Program-made: the position numbers and the translations under genes
Notes under the pieces: model-generated
What the model saw: only the letters and a program-made list of their open reading frames with translations
Database searches by the model: none
Told to the model about the DNA's origin: nothing
Part shown: piece after piece, positions 1 through 6,792 of the stretch
Layout: every line of letters starts with the position of its first letter
Numbering within the stretch: the first letter of the stretch is position 1
Source: JALYUA01 sp039931865
GTDB lineage: Bacteria > Acidobacteriota > Thermoanaerobaculia > UBA5066 > Gp7-AA6
Direction: 5' to 3'
Assembly (NCBI GenBank): GCA_039931865.1
Contig: JBDTRB010000056.1
Location: 1 to 24,047, forward strand
Length of the DNA: 24,047 nt

Positions 1-1
1 C

Positions 2-454
2 TCGGATGGTTGGGAGATCCCCGGGTGTCCGGTCAACGGCCCCTCTGTCGATGCGCAGGGCCGGCTGGTCGCGGTCACCTGGTTTACCGGCGCTCAGGGG
101 CGGGCCCGAGTCCAGGTGGCGTTTTCTGCTGACTCGGGGGCGACCTTCGACGCTCCTCAGATCATCGACGCGGCGAACCCTCTCGGTCGCGTCGGACTCG
201 TCCTCGACGAGAATGGCGATGCCCTCGTCTCGTGGGTGGCGGGGGAAGGCCTCAAGCCCTCGATCCGTCTGCGCCGCGTCCGGCGGCGCGGATCGATGGG
301 AGCGCCGATCGTGATCTCGGAAACGGCGGCGGCAAGAACGAGCGGTTTTCCTCGAATCAAGCGCACCGGCGATACTCTGGTCGTCGCCTGGGTAGATCCG
401 CAGGAACCATCCAGGCTGCGCGCCGGCGTTCTCAAAGCGGCGATCGTGGAGTAA
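2..454 (+). CDS. Sialidase/BNR-repeat-like protein, C-terminal part (cut by window edge)
   Basis: The reading frame is open from the first bases of the window and stops with TAA at 452-454, leaving about 150 C-terminal residues. Near the left edge it reads CPVNGPSVDAQGRLVAVTWF, followed by AFSADSGATFDAP, which is the Asp-box style S-x-D-x-G-x-x-(F/W) pattern of beta-propeller sialidase/BNR proteins. A second weaker strand block (LVVAWVDPQ) lies near the end. Such proteins are usually exported, but the N-terminus and any signal peptide are outside the window. The catalytic arginines of true sialidases cannot be checked, so exo-sialidase activity is not claimed. The gene ends 144 bp before a metallothionein gene with its own ribosome binding site and is probably not co-functional with it. 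Confidence 0.7.
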   Translation, partial: SDGWEIPGCPVNGPSVDAQGRLVAVTWFTGAQGRARVQVAFSADSGATFDAPQIIDAANPLGRVGLVLDENGDALVSWVAGEGLKPSIRLRRVRRRGSMGAPIVISETAAARTSGFPRIKRTGDTLVVAWVDPQEPSRLRAGVLKAAIVE

Positions 455-598
455 CGACCCGGCATCCGGAGCCGGCGGAAGCCGAACGCACGTACGACTT
501 TGACGTGCTCTGTTTCCGGGGGCCTGCGACGACCGGCCAGGTAGAAAGCGTTCTCGGATGGTCTCGCACTTGCACAGTGTTCTGGGAGGAGGCTTCAA

Positions 599-736
599 AT
601 GGCCGAACAGAGTAAGTGCAAGGCTTCTGGGTGCAAGTGCAAGGAGACGAAGGTGAACGGATGCTGCTCAGAATCCTGCTCGCAGGGAAAGATGACCGGC
701 GGGAAGTGCGGGTGCGGTCACCCGGACTGTAAGTAA
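599..736 (+). CDS. Small bacterial metallothionein (45 aa), copy 1
   Basis: This short gene encodes a 45-residue protein with nine cysteines (C7, C12, C14, C22, C23, C27, C37, C39, C44) and one histidine (H41). The C-x-C, CC, C-x-C and GHPDC spacing is that of the prokaryotic metallothionein family, cytosolic proteins that bind Zn, Cd or Cu(I) through thiolate clusters. A strong Shine-Dalgarno sequence (GGGAGGAGG) lies just before the ATG. A GC-rich hairpin follows the stop codon, so it is probably transcribed alone. A paralogue with the same Cys skeleton lies at 7657-7803. The metal cannot be told from sequence; the neighbouring copper-type remnants and the RND efflux operon fit a metal-rich niche. 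Confidence 0.85.
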   Translation: MAEQSKCKASGCKCKETKVNGCCSESCSQGKMTGGKCGCGHPDCK

Positions 737-763
737 AACATCAGAGCGTGGATCGGTCTCGGG

Positions 764-804
764 CCGGCGTCGCTCGAAGGGCCGGCTCGAGCCGGTGACG
801 CCGG
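764..804 (+). terminator. Hairpin behind metallothionein 1
   Basis: CCGGCGTC (764-771) pairs with GACGCCGG (797-804), and the next inner arms GCTCGA (772-777) and TCGAGC (787-792) also pair, giving a long GC-rich stem-loop starting 27 bp after the stop codon. There is no clear U-tract, so it may act as an RNA-stabilising or weak intrinsic terminator structure. Confidence 0.5.
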
Positions 805-889
805 AGGGACGGCGGGAGTATTACCAAGCGATTTCCAGCCTCCAGGTCCGGCCCTGATCGACGTCGGTAGGACGCCGGAGGGGCCGGAT

Positions 890-1235
890 CCTGGTTCTCC
901 TTTCTTTCCGGAACTCAAACGCAAGGTCGCTGAGTTCGCGCGCGAGTACAGGCCGCGCGTGATCCTCGTGGAAGACAAAGCCAGCGGTCAAAGTCTCATA
1001 CAGCAGCTCAAACACGGATCGACCCTCGCGATCCTGCCGGTGAAGGTGGACACGGACAAGCGCACCCGTGCCGCCGCGGTGACGCCGCTGATCGAAGCCG
1101 GAAAGGTCTTCCTGCCGGAGAGCGCACCGTGGCGAGACGTGTTTCTCAACGAGCTCTCATCGTTTCCATCAGCCGCCCACGACGACATCACGGACAGCAC
1201 GGTTCAGGGGTTGAACTATCTCCGTCAGAACTCCT
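890..1235 (+). pseudogene. Phage terminase large subunit, C-terminal fragment
   Basis: The frame reads FPELKRKVAEFAREYRPRV, then the strand-plus-active-site segment VILVEDKASGQSLIQQL, then KVDTDKRTRAAAVTPLIEAG, and ends with SSFPSAAHDDITDSTVQGL. This order (basic helix, hydrophobic strand ending in an acidic residue, K-x-D-K-x-x-R, AHDD-x-x-D) is the C-terminal RNase H-like nuclease domain of phage TerL, which cuts packaged DNA. The N-terminal ATPase domain is absent: upstream of about 890 the frame stays open but loses family resemblance, and downstream of about 1235 it continues as unrelated sequence to 1774. No other head or packaging gene surrounds it. It is read as a truncated prophage remnant. 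The nuclease assignment comes from motif memory, not from a search. Confidence 0.75.
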
Positions 1236-1239
1236 ACGA

Positions 1240-1824
1240 CGGTAGCTACTTCGAAGTCCTTTCGGCGTTCTTTGACGGAGCGAATCCGGCCCCTCTCGAT
1301 CCATATCTCGAGTCGTGCAAAGCCGAACTCCCCGCCTGGCACCCCGCAGATGACCGCAAGGGTAGGCAGTGCGAGCCGAACGACTGCAATCCGCCTCTCT
1401 CCCCCAGTGCACAGATCCTCACATTGCGGATCCCACTAAGTTCGGGCGACAGGATGCCGAACCTTGATGTCCTGGTCGGGGTGTCGATCGTTGCCCGTTT
1501 TGTGGCGGGGAGTAGAATTTCCACCATGCTGCGGTCCGCCACTGAAATCGTTCGAACGGACAGTCGCGCAACTAATAGCGGTGATTTGCCCACCGGATCT
1601 CTCTGGGTGAAGGTGTTGCCCGGCGTCGGTGCGCGGGAGACGGTTCCCGCCGGGCTGTCCCGGTCGTCCTCAGTGGAGTGGGCACGGGAGCGGCTAGAGA
1701 CACACTGGTGTAGCCGTAGCGCTTGGCTCCAACTACCCAGCGGGGAAGCCATTTTCTTGCGCGGTCTCAACTAGACCGACAGGAGCTCAAATTGTTGGGG
1801 ATGGTCGCGATGACTCCCAGGCGG
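1240..1824 (+). other. 585 bp without a recognised gene
   Basis: The open frame continuing from the terminase fragment runs to 1774 and a long minus-strand frame covers 1246-1770, but neither gives a recognisable family, ribosome binding site or consistent domain. No RNA gene or repeat was seen. It lies between two gene fragments, so it may be phage or host debris. Confidence 0.4.
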
Positions 1825-2178
1825 GAGACGCGCGCATCGACGCGCCGGCGACGCCCGAGCAGAAGACGGTGCTGGCACAGCTCTCCGGGCTACAGGTGAC
1901 GGCCACCGAGCTTGCCGGTAAGAAGATCACGAACCTGCTGACGAAGGCGCCGGGCAACGACGCGTCGATCGGGGGGGCTGAAGGTCGTCACCGCGCGCGG
2001 GTGGTTCGCCGCCCGCCCGTCCGGCACCGAGGACGTCCACAAGCTATACGCGGAGAGCTTCGAAGGCCCCCACCACCTGGCCCGGATCCAGGAGGAGGCG
2101 CAGGCTGAGGAATGGGACCGCCTGAGAGACGCCCACGTCGCTCGGAAGCAGTCCGGGCCGAAGGCGGTCCCGCGATGA
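1825..2178 (+). pseudogene. pgm: Phosphoglucomutase C-terminal fragment with a G7 frameshift
   Basis: Frame 3 reads RIDAPATPEQKTVLAQL and VTATELAGKKITNLLTKAPG, up to DASIGG at 1976. After a run of seven G (1971-1977) the match continues one frame over as LKVVTARGWFAARPSGTED and VHKLYAESFEGPHHLARIQE. Together they are the last domain of alpha-D-phosphohexomutase family phosphoglucomutase (glucose-1-phosphate to glucose-6-phosphate), with the phosphate-binding RPSGTE loop. Six G would restore one frame. The first three domains, including the phosphoserine active site, are missing. After RIQEEAQ the frame runs into AEEWDRLRDAHVARK and stops at 2178, an ending that does not look like phosphoglucomutase and may come from a phage gene. 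Non-functional as an enzyme. Confidence 0.8.
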
Positions 2179-2366
2179 AGCGCATATGGATCGGCAACCC
2201 CGACTTCGTCGCTCGGATCCTGGCGTGGTCCGAACGGGACCACCGAACGCCTGCCGATGTTCTGCACCTCGTCGTGGAGGCTGGGCTCCGAGAGGTCGAC
2301 AGGATGGGCGTGCTGGTTCCCAGTGCGGACAAACGGATCCGCACATCGCAGGCAACGGATCGCTGA
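2175..2366 (+). CDS. Small phage-like protein of unknown function (63 aa), probably truncated
   Basis: An ATG overlaps the stop of the preceding frame as ATGA, the usual translational coupling arrangement. The protein begins MKRIWIGNPDFVARILAWSE and continues with an amphipathic stretch (TPADVLHLVVEAGLREVDRM) that could be a helix pair of a small DNA-binding fold, but no family is recognised. From about 2333 the DNA also encodes, in another frame, a piece of ADP-ribosylglycohydrolase, so the last 10-15 residues are probably not native and the original C-terminus has been lost at a junction. Function unknown. Confidence 0.4.
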   Translation: MKRIWIGNPDFVARILAWSERDHRTPADVLHLVVEAGLREVDRMGVLVPSADKRIRTSQATDR

Positions 2367-2693
2367 TGCGGCTGGCGGCCGTTCCGTTGTGTTTCCATCG
2401 CGATCCGGAGGAAGCGATCGAGAGATCCGGCGAGAGCTCGCGAACCACGCACCAGGCACCGACGGCCATCGACGCCTGCCGGTACTTCGGTGGACTGATC
2501 TGGGGAGCGGTTGCCGGAGTCGAAGAGAGCGATCTCCTCCAGTCGAGGTACTCCCCGATCCCCGGACACTGGGATCATTATCCTCTCGACGGGGAGATCG
2601 ACGAGGCGGCGAAGGGCTCGTTCTTGCGTCGTAATCCACCGGAGATCAAGGGGACCGGCTTCGCGGTCAGGTCACTGGCGGCGGCATTAAGAA
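2333..2693 (+). pseudogene. ADP-ribosylglycohydrolase (DraG family), internal fragment
   Basis: This frame reads TDPHIAGNGSLMRLAAVPL, then AIERSGESSRTTHQAPTAID followed by ACRYFGGLIWGAVAGV, then RYSPIPGHWDHYPLDGEIDE and PPEIKGTGFAVRSLAAAL. These are the central helices of the DraG/ARH family, which removes ADP-ribose from proteins or nucleic acids using two Mg ions. The N-terminal metal-binding Gly-Asp motif and the C-terminal D-x-D-T type metal ligands are both absent, so it cannot be active. The frame starts inside another small gene and ends in unrelated AT-richer sequence before 2758. It is one of several gene fragments abutting in this region. Confidence 0.75.
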
Positions 2694-2788
2694 ATGAGCT
2701 AGGCAGCCCAGGTAGAATTTCTAAAGAACATTGCGATTTCCTTTCTCTCCCGACCTGATCTCACGAGACAAGAATCCGACCAAATCGC

Positions 2789-2820
2789 ATTATTCCAATA
2801 TAGTAATATAAGGAAATAAT
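2789..2820. promoter_or_regulatory. AT-rich dyad upstream of the ArsR-type regulator gene
   Basis: A 32-bp island of almost pure A/T stands out in GC-rich DNA. Its outer arms ATTATTCC (2789-2796) and GGAAATAAT (2812-2820) are complementary apart from one bulged base, and the inner ATAT blocks are also symmetric. It lies 40-70 bp upstream of the regulator start and contains TATAGTAAT/TAATAT candidates for a -10 box. This is where an autoregulating ArsR-family dimer would be expected to bind. Operator function is inferred from position and symmetry. Confidence 0.55.
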
Positions 2821-2859
2821 CATCACCCTCGTCCGGTTGGGAGTGTTCCAGGAATAGCC

Positions 2860-3249
2860 ATGAAGCTTTCGTCGTCGGCCCTCGATCTGGTGGCATCCCG
2901 CTTCAAAGTGCTGGCCGACCCGCTGCGCCTCCGGATCCTTCAGGTTCTCGACGAGCGGGAGTGCACGGTTGGAGAGCTGGCGAGGCGGCTCGAAACGAGC
3001 CAGCCCAACGTCAGCAAGCACGTTCGGATTCTGGATGAAGCGGGATTGCTCGCCCGCCGCCAGGTCGGAACGGCCGTCTACTGCTCGACCGCCGACGCGA
3101 CGGTCCACGAGCTATGCGAGGTGGTCTGCGCGAGCCTTCGAAAACGGCTGGCTCTACAGGTCGATTCGCTCGGCGTGGCGCGGCGCCGGGCCGTTCGGTC
3201 GACGGGGGCAGCCGGGCGAGGGGAGCGACGGCCCGCGACCCGAACATGA
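2860..3249 (+). CDS. ArsR/SmtB-family regulator, probable redox/persulfide sensor type
   Basis: The 129-residue protein has the ArsR winged-helix fold: FKVLADPLRLRILQVL (about 15-30), ECTVGELARRL (34-44), recognition helix SQPNVSKHVRIL (47-58), wing GLLARRQVGTAVYC (62-75). The metal-binding ELCVCDL motif of arsenic or cadmium sensors is not present. Instead there is C35 in the second helix and C86/C90 in the last helix (HELCEVVCASL), a pair placed much as in SqrR/BigR/YgaV-type persulfide sensors. The last 30 residues are Arg-rich and have no clear fold. The ATG has a weak AGGA upstream. It is first in an operon of sulfur-type genes and probably represses it through the upstream dyad. The sulfur ligand is inferred. 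Confidence 0.8.
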   Translation: MKLSSSALDLVASRFKVLADPLRLRILQVLDERECTVGELARRLETSQPNVSKHVRILDEAGLLARRQVGTAVYCSTADATVHELCEVVCASLRKRLALQVDSLGVARRRAVRSTGAAGRGERRPATRT

Positions 3250-3286
3250 GAGGGCTACCGAGGGTGTCGAATTTCAGGAGGAAAGC

Positions 3287-3724
3287 ATGAAGTCTCTCTC
3301 ACGAATCGTCGGCGTCGGCGTCGTATTGCTGCCCTTGCTGGCGGGGGCCCCCCTGAGGGCAGCTCCCCCGGGGGACCCGGTCAAGGCCGTCTTTCATTTG
3401 AACGAGGACGATCCCAAGGAAATCGCCGCGGGCCTGCGCAACATCGAAAACATCCTGACGGAGACGGCGGGTGCCGCCGAGATCGTGGTCGTGGCGCACG
3501 GGGAGGCCGTCAAGGAGTTCCTGCGGGATTCTCCAGCGCCGATGCTGGCCGCCGTCGCAAAGCTTCAAAAGACGGGGCGCGTGACATTCGACGTGTGCCA
3601 CAACACGCTCGAGCACATGGGCAAGAAAGACTCCGACGCCTGTCAGGACTGCAGGGTCGTCCCTTCCGGGGCGCTCGAGGTCATCCGGCTTCAGACGAAA
3701 GGCTACTCGTACTTCAAGCCGTAA
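3287..3724 (+). CDS. Exported DsrE-family sulfur-relay-like protein
   Basis: A strong AGGAGG precedes the ATG. The 145-residue product begins with a signal peptide (residues 1-26, basic start, VGVGVVLLPLLAGAP core, cleavage near LRAA) and continues as a single DsrE/DsrF-like alpha/beta domain: VKAVFHLNEDDPKEIAAGL, then EIVVVAHGEAVKEFL, then VTFDVCHNTLEHM. The cysteine in FDVCHNT occupies the position of the conserved persulfide-carrying Cys of this family, and C-Q-D-C adds a second pair downstream. The export signal places it in the periplasm, unlike cytosolic DsrE/TusD. It lies 37 bp after the regulator and probably shares its transcript. A role in binding sulfane sulfur is inferred from family and context. 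Confidence 0.8.
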   Translation: MKSLSRIVGVGVVLLPLLAGAPLRAAPPGDPVKAVFHLNEDDPKEIAAGLRNIENILTETAGAAEIVVVAHGEAVKEFLRDSPAPMLAAVAKLQKTGRVTFDVCHNTLEHMGKKDSDACQDCRVVPSGALEVIRLQTKGYSYFKP

Positions 3725-3789
3725 CCCATGTCCGGCGCTCGAACTTCGACGCGCTGGACTCGAGCAATTTTTGAAGAAAGAGGTACGTA

Positions 3790-4029
3790 ATGAAATTCGC
3801 CCAATTCATGGCCACCTGGCCCGGCCGCGTGATCCGAATCACAGCAGGCCTCGCGCTAATGGTCTGGGGCCTCCGTCTGGGCACTCCCCTCGGTATCGCG
3901 GTGGGAATTTTCGGGCTCCTGCCCTTGGCCGCCGGGCTCTTCAACTTCTGCGCGATCTCCTTCCTGATCGGCGCGCCGTTCTGGGGTCGCGATGCGACGG
4001 CCGGGATGGGGCGCGGAAAGCCGGCGTGA
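3790..4029 (+). CDS. DUF2892 (YgaP-type transmembrane domain) membrane protein
   Basis: The start is fixed by GAAAGAGGT a few bases upstream of the ATG. The 79-residue protein has two hydrophobic segments, VIRITAGLALMVWGL (about 14-28) and GIAVGIFGLLPLAAGLFNFC (about 36-55), which is the two-helix hairpin of DUF2892, also found at the C-terminus of the rhodanese YgaP. YgaP-like domains are repeatedly found next to BigR/YgaV regulators and sulfur-transfer enzymes, which supports the sulfur reading of this operon. No rhodanese domain is fused here. The stop overlaps the next start as GTGA. Confidence 0.8.
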   Translation: MKFAQFMATWPGRVIRITAGLALMVWGLRLGTPLGIAVGIFGLLPLAAGLFNFCAISFLIGAPFWGRDATAGMGRGKPA

Positions 4030-4754
4030 CGGATCGTTCGATCCCCTCCGCCAGCCGCCCTTCGCGGGCGCGCGTTGTAAAACGCGCGGCTTTCGCCGCG
4101 GCGGGCCTCGTTGCCGCTGCGTTGCTCCTTCTGGCCTTCAAGAGGCGTCCGCCGGCGCCCGGCTCCGTCGAGATCCGGACCCCCCGGGAGATCGAGTTCA
4201 CGGCCTCGGTCAACGCCCGCCCGTTTACGAGCGGCTGGATGATGCCCGGCTACCACGCCATCGTCTGGAAGGGCGGCCGGGCCGCCCACTTCGCCCTGCT
4301 TCAGGCCGACGTGACCGACACTCAGATTCTCGATGCTCTCGAATCCCTGGGCGCGCGTCCGGGCAACAACCTGACGATGGAAGCCTGGGATAAACGCGAG
4401 GACCCAAAAAACCCGGCGCCGGACACTGTCATCGCGGGTCCGCCCGTCGAGATTCTGCTGCGGCTGCCGGGACGCGCCGAGCTCGTTCCGTTCGCGTCCG
4501 TCCTCTCGGATTCGGGCGCCCGCGGGCTGGAAATGAGATTCGGAGGGAACCGGATCAACATCCCGAAGTGGAAATCCGGCTGCGTCGTCTGCCTTTACTC
4601 CTGCCCTGGAAGCAAGGTGGGGAACGCGCGCTACACCGTGCGGGATTACGCGCGGGAGGCCACCCGATTTCGAGTGCGGGAAGGCGCACTGCCGGCAGAC
4701 GGAACGCCGGTGGGAGTCGTTTTTCGCCTCCCGCAGGGGACGACCCATGCGTGA
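4026..4754 (+). CDS. YdjY-domain protein with CxxCxxxC motif
   Basis: GTG at 4026 overlaps the previous stop (GTGA), and no nearer start fits better. The 242-residue protein has an N-terminal membrane anchor or signal (AAFAAAGLVAAALLLLAF, about 21-38) and then the YdjY fold: EIEFTASVNARPFTSGWMMP, AIVWKGGRAAHFALLQADV, and LDALESLGARPGNNLTMEAW. Near the end is C186-V-V-C189-L-Y-S-C193-P, a CxxCxxxC cluster seen in this family and suggestive of Fe-S or metal binding. The biochemical role of YdjY proteins is not established. Its place between DUF2892 and a flavin oxidoreductase suggests an electron-transfer or thiol function at the membrane. The last 8 bp overlap a 29-codon gene. Confidence 0.75.
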   Translation: MTDRSIPSASRPSRARVVKRAAFAAAGLVAAALLLLAFKRRPPAPGSVEIRTPREIEFTASVNARPFTSGWMMPGYHAIVWKGGRAAHFALLQADVTDTQILDALESLGARPGNNLTMEAWDKREDPKNPAPDTVIAGPPVEILLRLPGRAELVPFASVLSDSGARGLEMRFGGNRINIPKWKSGCVVCLYSCPGSKVGNARYTVRDYAREATRFRVREGALPADGTPVGVVFRLPQGTTHA

Positions 4755-4836
4755 GCTTCTGATGTTCGCCGCGCTGTTTGCAGCGTGGTTTCTTCTGCAG
4801 AGATTCGTCCTGCCCTGGTTCGGGGTGGAAACCTGA
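4747..4836 (+). CDS. 29-residue single-span membrane protein overlapping ydjY-like gene
   Basis: An ATG lies 8 bp inside the end of the YdjY-domain gene and opens a frame of 29 codons ending TGA. The product starts MRELLMFAALFAAWFLLQRF and ends VLPWFGVET: nearly the whole chain is one hydrophobic helix with a charged N-terminus, as in small subunit-type membrane proteins. No separate ribosome binding site is needed because translation can couple through the overlap. Length is below usual gene-calling limits. Function unknown; it may stabilise the DUF2892 or YdjY protein in the membrane. Confidence 0.5.
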   Translation: MRELLMFAALFAAWFLLQRFVLPWFGVET

Positions 4837-4945
4837 CTCTCCAGGGGCGCCGCGTGCCGGCGTCTGAAAGGGTCGAACGTCGCGAGTGCAGACCCCACTT
4901 CCTCCGAGGACGCGACGTGATCCCGCCCGGCTTGCCGGATGACCG

Positions 4946-6124
4946 GTGAGCGGTCGAGCGCGGGTTCTCCTCGTGGGCGGCGGTCATTCGCATCTGGAGA
5001 TTTTGAGACGACACATTCTGAAGCCCCATCCGGGCATCTCTCTGACCCTCGTCTCCGCCGCTTCGAAGCACCATTACTCCGGAATGGTGCCGGGCTTCCT
5101 CGCGGGAACCTACCGTGAAGCGGAGATCGCGTTCGACCTCGCGGCCCTTTGCGCGAGCGCCGGAAGCCGATTCCTCGAGGGCAAGGCCGTCTCCGTTGAT
5201 CCGACGCGGCGCGTCGTGCGGATGGCGGACGGAGAGGAAGTCGGCTACGACCTGGTCTCCTTCGGCGTCGGTTCGAGCACGCGGGGTAGCAGCCTCCCGG
5301 GAGTTCGCGAGCACGCGTGGACCGTCAAGCCCATCGGGCGAGCCGTCGCTCTGCGGGCCGCTCTGATGGGGCTCGCGGGCCGGACGGGCAGCGAGGTGGT
5401 GCGTGCGGTCGTCGTGGGTTCGGGCGCGGCGGGTATCGAGGTCGCCTGCGCGGCGGCCGCCGTCTTCGAACGGGCCCGTCGCCCCCGGAAGCTGACGATC
5501 GTGGGCGACGGACCGGAAATCCTGGACGGCTACGCCCCTCGGCTGCGCCGCCGCGCCCTGCGTGTTCTGGAGTCGAAACAGTGCTCGATTCTGCTCGGCG
5601 CGCGCGTTGCCGAGGTTAGACCCGGCTCGGTGCGACTCTCGGATGGCCTGGAAATTCCTTCGGATCTGACGGTGTGGCTCACCGGGCCCGCGCCCTACGG
5701 CCTTTTCGAGGGATCCGGGCTCGCCCTGGATGGACGGGGATACCTCATGGTGGACGACGCCCTGCGTTCCGTCTCCGACGGGCGCGTCTTCGGAGCCGGT
5801 GACTGCGCCACGCTCTCTTCCCATCCCGACACGCCGAAGGCTGGTGTGTATGCGGTACGGGAGGGCCCCGTGCTGTGGAAGAGCTTGGTCGCGACGGTGG
5901 AAGGAACGAGTTTCCCCCGCTACGTCCCTCAGGAAGACTTCCTGTCCATTCTCAACACGGCCGACGGCAGGGCTCTTTTGCGTTACCGCGGCATCGTGTC
6001 CGGAAGCGGATGGGCCTGGCGGCTGAAGGACCGTATCGACCGGCGTTTCGTGCGCAAGTATCAGACGCTGGAGTCCGATGTCCTCCAGTCTCCGGGAGCA
6101 ACGCGGACCTCGACGGCTCGATGA
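4946..6124 (+). CDS. FAD-dependent pyridine nucleotide-disulfide oxidoreductase-like protein (SelD-associated/SQR-like)
   Basis: GTG at 4946 is the only in-frame start after an upstream stop. The 392-residue protein has an N-terminal FAD site (VLLVGGGHSHLEILRR, residues 7-22), a second dinucleotide-binding site (VVVGSGAAGIEVACAAAA, about 152-170) and the FAD-contacting motif GRVFGAGDCATL (about 279-290) followed by PKAGVYAVREGPVLWKSL. The GGGHSHLEIL and KHHYSGMVPGFLAGTYREAE pattern matches the subfamily seen fused N-terminal to selenophosphate synthase (TIGR03169 type), a relative of sulfide:quinone oxidoreductase and NDH-2. There is no selD domain here. It follows the 29-codon gene by 109 bp and ends the sulfur-type operon. 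The electron donor is unknown; sulfide or a thiol is a reasonable guess. Confidence 0.8.
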   Translation: MSGRARVLLVGGGHSHLEILRRHILKPHPGISLTLVSAASKHHYSGMVPGFLAGTYREAEIAFDLAALCASAGSRFLEGKAVSVDPTRRVVRMADGEEVGYDLVSFGVGSSTRGSSLPGVREHAWTVKPIGRAVALRAALMGLAGRTGSEVVRAVVVGSGAAGIEVACAAAAVFERARRPRKLTIVGDGPEILDGYAPRLRRRALRVLESKQCSILLGARVAEVRPGSVRLSDGLEIPSDLTVWLTGPAPYGLFEGSGLALDGRGYLMVDDALRSVSDGRVFGAGDCATLSSHPDTPKAGVYAVREGPVLWKSLVATVEGTSFPRYVPQEDFLSILNTADGRALLRYRGIVSGSGWAWRLKDRIDRRFVRKYQTLESDVLQSPGATRTSTAR

Positions 6125-6467
6125 CCTTCCGGACTCGACGGCGCCGATGTCGTAGACGGCCGTGTGTGGCGGTGTCCAGGATCTCGGGGTCGTGTTCTCC
6201 GGACACGGGCGTCGAGGAGAGGGGGGGATTGTCGAGGCGCCGGGCGTCGTCGCGGGCGACCCCACTCCCTACGGCCGATGCTTCTATAGCGCGCTGGACT
6301 CAGCGCCGCGGGGTCTCCGCTCACGCTCTGAGGCCGCCGCCCTCGCCGCCGGGAAAGAAGGCCGAGCCGATCCCCGAAGCCAGCGCGATCAGAGCGATTC
6401 TTCGCAGAATTACGCCGGCCGGTAGACAAGGTTCTGCCACGGACACCCACCGACCGTCAGCGGCATG
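6125..6467. other. 343 bp without a recognised gene
   Basis: Both strands carry open frames here but none shows a family motif or ribosome binding site. On the minus strand a stretch reading GVILRRIALIALASGIGSAF resembles a short hydrophobic segment, too weak to call. No RNA gene or clear repeat was seen. Confidence 0.35.
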
Positions 6468-6600
6468 TCACGACGTCCCCTTCGATCCCTGGCGGGGCGG
6501 CGTGGACGAGTTTCCGATCGCGAAGACCGAACTGAAGCTCATCGCGGCCGCTGCGATCATGGGGCTCAGAAGCAGACCGAAGAAGAAACGTGGCCAGATA
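6468..6600 (-). pseudogene. copA: C-terminal stub of a Cu-type P-type ATPase (copy A)
   Basis: On the minus strand the frame reads FFFGLLLSPMIAAAAMSF then SSVFAIGNS and stops at 6468-6470. This is the last transmembrane helix of CopA-type Cu(I) ATPases, with the M-x-x-S-S-V metal-site residues in form M-S-F-S-S-V. Upstream (higher coordinates) only about ten more residues precede it before an unrelated small gene; the ATPase core, phosphorylation site and metal-binding domains are all gone. The stub differs from copy B (7850-8138), so the two come from different ATPase genes. Confidence 0.7.
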
Positions 6601-6628
6601 CCCAACTCGTTTGTGGAATGGGCCGCTT

Positions 6629-6763
6629 CTAGGGTGAGCCTCCGCGCCGGCCAAAGCTCTTAAAGACAAGCCAGAGAACGCCGACCACGACCACGATCCC
6701 GAGGATCCACCAGACGTAGCCGTAGCCCATGCCCATATGGCCGCCCATACCTGTGCCACCCAT
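6629..6763 (-). CDS. 44-residue Gly/Met/His-rich single-span membrane protein
   Basis: The ATG is preceded by CGGAGGTAAAGG, a strong ribosome binding site. The protein begins MGGTGMGGHMGMGYGYV and continues WWILGIVVVVGVLWLVF, a single transmembrane helix, ending with a short basic tail. The N-terminal Met/His/Gly stretch would face the periplasm or the metal side; such short leaders resemble the N-terminal part of SHOCT-type small membrane proteins found in copper regions. It lies 29 bp downstream of the Met-rich exported protein gene and is probably co-transcribed with it. Function unknown. Confidence 0.65.
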   Translation of the reverse strand: MGGTGMGGHMGMGYGYVWWILGIVVVVGVLWLVFKSFGRRGGSP

Positions 6764-6792
6764 CCTTTACCTCCGTGTGCTCGGGAGCAGGA

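Noticed and set aside
1729..1805. Possible integron attC site (gctccaac ... gttgggg) between gene fragments
   Set aside because: The ends match loosely, but the internal arms are not complementary and no integrase is present.
1513..2721. Repeated gtagaatttc at about 1513 and 2712
   Set aside because: Only about ten bases match and the flanks are unrelated; chance level.
4646..6265. Long minus-strand frame of 539 codons over the flavoprotein gene
   Set aside because: It is a shadow of the plus-strand flavoprotein in GC-rich DNA: Arg/Pro-rich, no motif, no ribosome binding site.
6061..6450. Minus-strand frame of 129 codons after the flavoprotein gene
   Set aside because: Arg-rich, no ribosome binding site, overlaps the coding end of the intact plus-strand gene.
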